Assembly (NCBI GenBank): GCA_964021645.1
Contig: CAXIAD010000065.1
Coordinates: forward strand, 1-16,188
Reading direction: 5' to 3'
Length of the DNA stretch: 16,188 nucleotides
DNA from: CANLDA01 sp964021645
GTDB lineage: Bacteria; Pseudomonadota; Alphaproteobacteria; Rhodobacterales; Rhodobacteraceae
This document shows positions 13,996-16,188 of the stretch, piece after piece. The translations under genes were made by a program, and so were the position numbers. The first letter of the stretch is position 1. Each line of letters opens with the position of its first letter. The notes beneath the pieces were generated by a model. That model did no database searches. It was not told the origin of the DNA and saw only the letters and a list, made by a program, of their open reading frames with translations.

Positions 13996-14787
13996 ATGAG
14001 CAATGTTTCTCTGCGAATCGAAGACAATGTGGCGCATGTGACGTTGACGCGCGGCGATAAGATGAACGCGCTAAGTTTTGCGTTGATGGATGAACTGGTG
14101 GCGGCTGGTGAAAGCCTGATGGGGCGGGATGACGTGCGGGCGGTGGTGCTGTCTGGTGAGGGGAAATCATTCTGTGCGGGCATGGATGTAGCCACCTTTG
14201 CCAAACTATCCGGGATGGATATGGATGAGGCTGTGATGGCGCGAACCCATGGAAATAGTAATTTATTTCAACAGGTTGCCATGGTTTGGCGCAAGCTGCC
14301 TATGCCAGTGATTTGTGCTATTCAGGGGAGTGTGTTCGGCGCGGGGTTGCAGATCGCGATTGCGGCGGATGTGCGGATTGCGGCGCCGGATACGAAGATG
14401 TCGGTGATGGAAATGAAGTGGGGTCTGATCCCCGACATGGGGGGCATGGCGTTGCTGCCTCAATTGGTGCGCAGTGATGTGCTGCGGCGGCTGACCTATG
14501 CTGCGGCACCGATTGATGCTGTGCAGGCTGAAAAATGGGGCTTGGTCACTGAAATCGCTGAGAAACCTTTGGAGGTGGCGCAGGGGTTGGCCGCAGAAAT
14601 CACGATGAAAAGCCCCTCGGCCATTCGGGCGGCAAAGCGGTTGGTCGCGTTTGCCGAGGATCATAGTGGCGATCAAGATGCTGTTTTAATGGAAGAAAGT
14701 CGCGAACAAGTGGCGCTGATCGGTAAGGCGGATCAGATGGAAGTGGTCATGGCGTTTATGCAGAAACGCGCGCCAAAGTTTAGCTGA
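13996..14787 (+). CDS. Enoyl-CoA hydratase/isomerase (crotonase) family protein
   Basis: A 263-residue crotonase-fold protein, probably acting on an acyl-CoA thioester in the cytosol. Oxyanion-hole peptides are SFCAGMDV (58-65) and GSVFGAGLQIA (111-121). Against mitochondrial crotonase, the catalytic Glu144 position is Q119, while the Glu164 position is retained as E139 in VMEMKWG. D147 in IPDMGG falls where dienoyl-CoA isomerase has its second catalytic acid. So hydratase activity is doubtful; an isomerase or other crotonase reaction fits better. ATG 13996 is chosen over ATG 13969 because AAAGGG lies 8 nt upstream and the family N-terminus starts there. It is divergent from the HisC-like gene and converges on valS over a shared terminator. 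Confidence 0.88.
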   Translation: MSNVSLRIEDNVAHVTLTRGDKMNALSFALMDELVAAGESLMGRDDVRAVVLSGEGKSFCAGMDVATFAKLSGMDMDEAVMARTHGNSNLFQQVAMVWRKLPMPVICAIQGSVFGAGLQIAIAADVRIAAPDTKMSVMEMKWGLIPDMGGMALLPQLVRSDVLRRLTYAAAPIDAVQAEKWGLVTEIAEKPLEVAQGLAAEITMKSPSAIRAAKRLVAFAEDHSGDQDAVLMEESREQVALIGKADQMEVVMAFMQKRAPKFS

Positions 14788-14810
14788 AAATTGTTTATTA
14801 TGAATGGATT

Positions 14811-14849
14811 ATGGGGTCCGTGATTATCGCGGACCCCATTTTGATTTTG
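14811..14849. terminator. Intrinsic terminator shared by crotonase gene and valS
   Basis: ATGGGGTCCG (14811-14820) and CGGACCCCAT (14830-14839) form a perfect 10-bp stem around a 9-nt loop. On the plus strand it is followed by TTTTGATTTT, giving a good terminator for the crotonase gene, which ends 23 bp earlier. For valS, whose stop is 11 bp away on the other strand, the downstream sequence is only moderately U-rich, so termination that way may be weaker. Confidence 0.8.
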
Positions 14850-16188
14850 TTAGTCCAACTCTGCCAAACGCTGAAGGGCGGCGTTTAGTTTTGCCTCTTC
14901 TTCTTCGCGGGCGACAAGGTTTTCTCTTGTCTCTTCAACGACTTCCGCTGGCGCACTTAGGGCGAACTTGGGGTTGTTGAGACGTCCGCGCAGGCCGCCG
15001 AGTTCCTTGGCGAGTTTTCCTAGGGTTTTCTCTAGGCGGGCCTTTTCCGAGGCGACGTCGATGATGTCGGCAAGGGGCAGGCCAAAGGTCGCGCCATCCA
15101 CGGTGACTGTTGCACAGCCTTTGGGGAAAGTATCAACCTTATCAAGGGTTTCGATGCGGGATAGCTTAAAGATCAGAGCCTGATTTCCGGCCAGTGCGGC
15201 CTCGCCAGCGGCGTCGATTTCGGTGACGAGCATAGGAATTTTGGCCCCGGCTGGCACGTGCATCTGTTGACGGGTGGAGCGGATGTTTTCGATCAGGGAA
15301 ATGACCCAATTCATCTCACGGTCGGCATTTTCATCAACTAAATCAGCGGGTTGGTAGGTGGGCCAGTCTTGATGCACCAACATGCCCTCACGCGGGGTTA
15401 GGGTGCCCCAAAGTTCCTCGGTGATGAAGGGCATGATGGGGTGCAAAAGGATGAGACATTGATCCAGAACCCATGCCATGGTGGCGCGGGTTTCTTCAAT
15501 GATTTCATCGTCTTCTGAGCTGAATAGTGGCTTTGAAAACTCTACATACCAGTCGCAAACCTTGCCCCAAACAAAGGCATAAAGGGCGTGGGCGGCATCA
15601 TTAAAGCGGAATTGGGCCAGTGCCTCGTCAACCTCAACCCGGACCTTGGCGGTTTCGCCGACAATCCAGCGGTTTACGGTGTGAGAGTTTTGTACGTTTT
15701 GTACAAAACTACCCCTCGTTTTGTACACTTCATTCATCTCTGCAAAGCGCGAAGCATTCCAGAGTTTGGTGCCGAAATTACGGTAGCCCGCGATGCGCTG
15801 CATGTCGAGTTTCAGCACGCCACCGATGGAGGCCATGGCGGCATTGGTGAAGCGCAGGGCGTCGGCGCCGTATTCGTCGATGATGTCGAGGGGATCAACA
15901 ACGTTGCCGGTGGATTTCGACATCTTCTTGCCCTTGGCGTCGCGCACGAGACCATGGAGGTAGACGGTATCAAAGGGGATGCGTTTTTCGACAGGCAAAT
16001 CCTGATCCAGCACGGCGAGCTGCATCATCATCATGCGCGCCACCCAGAAGAATAGGATGTCCTGCCCGGTGATCAGGGTGGAGGTCGGGAAGTATTTCTG
16101 CATCGCGTCGGTGTCGTCGGGCCAGCCGAGGGTGCCGATGGGCCAGAGGCCGGAGGAGAACCATGTGTCTAGGACGTCGGGGTCGCGG
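14850..16188 (-). CDS. valS: Valyl-tRNA synthetase, C-terminal part (partial at window edge)
   Basis: ValRS charges tRNA-Val in the cytosol and edits mischarged threonine. The frame stays open to the window end, giving 445 C-terminal residues. At the upstream edge DVLDTWFSSGLWP and GWP precede TGQDILFFWVARMM of the catalytic core. The class I signature KMSKS is encoded at 15912-15926. The anticodon-binding helical domain follows (LWNASRFAEMN, NRWIVGE, WGKVCDWYVEFSKPLF, HPIMPFITEELW). The protein ends in the family's C-terminal coiled coil, with ARLEKTLGKLAKELGG. Between AEMNE and SHTVNRW the linker is encoded by a copy of the 42-bp palindromic element found near ubiH. From my memory of the E. 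coli protein, the distance between MN and RW is about normal (20 versus 19 residues), so the element seems to have replaced rather than lengthened the linker. The frame is intact and the enzyme should be functional. Confidence 0.97.
   Translation of the reverse strand, partial: RDPDVLDTWFSSGLWPIGTLGWPDDTDAMQKYFPTSTLITGQDILFFWVARMMMMQLAVLDQDLPVEKRIPFDTVYLHGLVRDAKGKKMSKSTGNVVDPLDIIDEYGADALRFTNAAMASIGGVLKLDMQRIAGYRNFGTKLWNASRFAEMNEVYKTRGSFVQNVQNSHTVNRWIVGETAKVRVEVDEALAQFRFNDAAHALYAFVWGKVCDWYVEFSKPLFSSEDDEIIEETRATMAWVLDQCLILLHPIMPFITEELWGTLTPREGMLVHQDWPTYQPADLVDENADREMNWVISLIENIRSTRQQMHVPAGAKIPMLVTEIDAAGEAALAGNQALIFKLSRIETLDKVDTFPKGCATVTVDGATFGLPLADIIDVASEKARLEKTLGKLAKELGGLRGRLNNPKFALSAPAEVVEETRENLVAREEEEAKLNAALQRLAELD
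15686..15727 (-). repeat. 42-bp palindromic element, in-frame copy inside valS
   Basis: On the valS strand this copy has TGTACAAAAC, an 8-nt loop GAGGGGTA, then GTTTTGTACA, a perfect 10-bp stem. The same DNA can instead pair AGTTTTGTAC (15686-15695) with GTACAAAACT (15701-15710) around a 5-nt loop. It also contains the 14-bp palindrome GTTTTGTACAAAAC (15696-15709). The element supplies codons for VYKTRGSFVQNVQN in the linker between the catalytic core and the anticodon-binding helices. It equals 14 codons, so it keeps frame. It matches the copy at 3329-3370 at 37 of 42 positions; four of the differences are in the loop. Confidence 0.85.

Noticed and set aside
13867..14037. N-terminal extension of the HisC-like gene
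   Set aside because: The extra 57 residues match no aminotransferase N-terminus and overlap the start of the divergent crotonase gene; ATG 13866 fits the family.

Overview
The window looks like a chromosomal segment of a marine alphaproteobacterium of the Rhodobacteraceae (Roseobacter group). This rests on the protein sequences (class I ketol-acid reductoisomerase, UbiH-type hydroxylase, MshEN-glycosyltransferase fusion, carA next to a GatB/YqeY gene), on alphaproteobacterial motifs such as a perfect CtrA-type box, and on moderate GC. It is ordinary housekeeping and accessory chromosome. I see no phage, IS element, CRISPR array, tRNA or rRNA.

Layout, left to right. The left edge holds the N-terminal two thirds of ilvC (minus), divergent from two overlapping Lrp/AsnC regulator genes (plus). 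A class V aminotransferase gene (plus) follows after a 268-bp gap. It converges on a minus-strand pair, an HAD pyrimidine 5'-nucleotidase-like gene and a UbiH-family flavin monooxygenase gene. The 191-bp convergent gap between aminotransferase and ubiH is full of small palindromes. A FadR-type GntR regulator (plus) runs tail-to-tail, with an 18-bp overlap, into a large minus-strand gene for a membrane glycosyltransferase with an N-terminal MshEN domain. A perfect TTAAC-N5-GTTAAC box lies just upstream of that gene. Next are carA (minus) and, divergent from it, a GatB/YqeY gene (plus) followed by a structured 181-nt tail and a strong intrinsic terminator. Then comes a minus-strand group: a HisC-like aminotransferase, a small DSP-type phosphatase, and an MsbA-like ABC exporter whose start overlaps the phosphatase stop by 4 bp. 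A crotonase-family gene (plus) converges on the C-terminal part of valS (minus) across a shared hairpin terminator.

The most unusual signal is a 42-bp palindromic element present twice: once in the aminotransferase/ubiH gap and once, in frame, inside the valS coding sequence, where it encodes VYKTRGSFVQNVQN in the linker after the catalytic core. The copies match at 37 of 42 positions and share several alternative stem-loops. The intergenic copy has no stop codon in any of six frames and the valS copy has a stop in only one. This resembles in principle the protein-coding palindromic elements known in Rickettsia and Wolbachia; I do not know of a description of this family.

Functional links are modest: branched-chain amino-acid synthesis with feed/famine regulators, ubiquinone and pyrimidine metabolism, and two envelope-related units (the CtrA-box glycosyltransferase and the phosphatase-ABC pair). 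Most other neighbours look like housekeeping genes that simply lie side by side.
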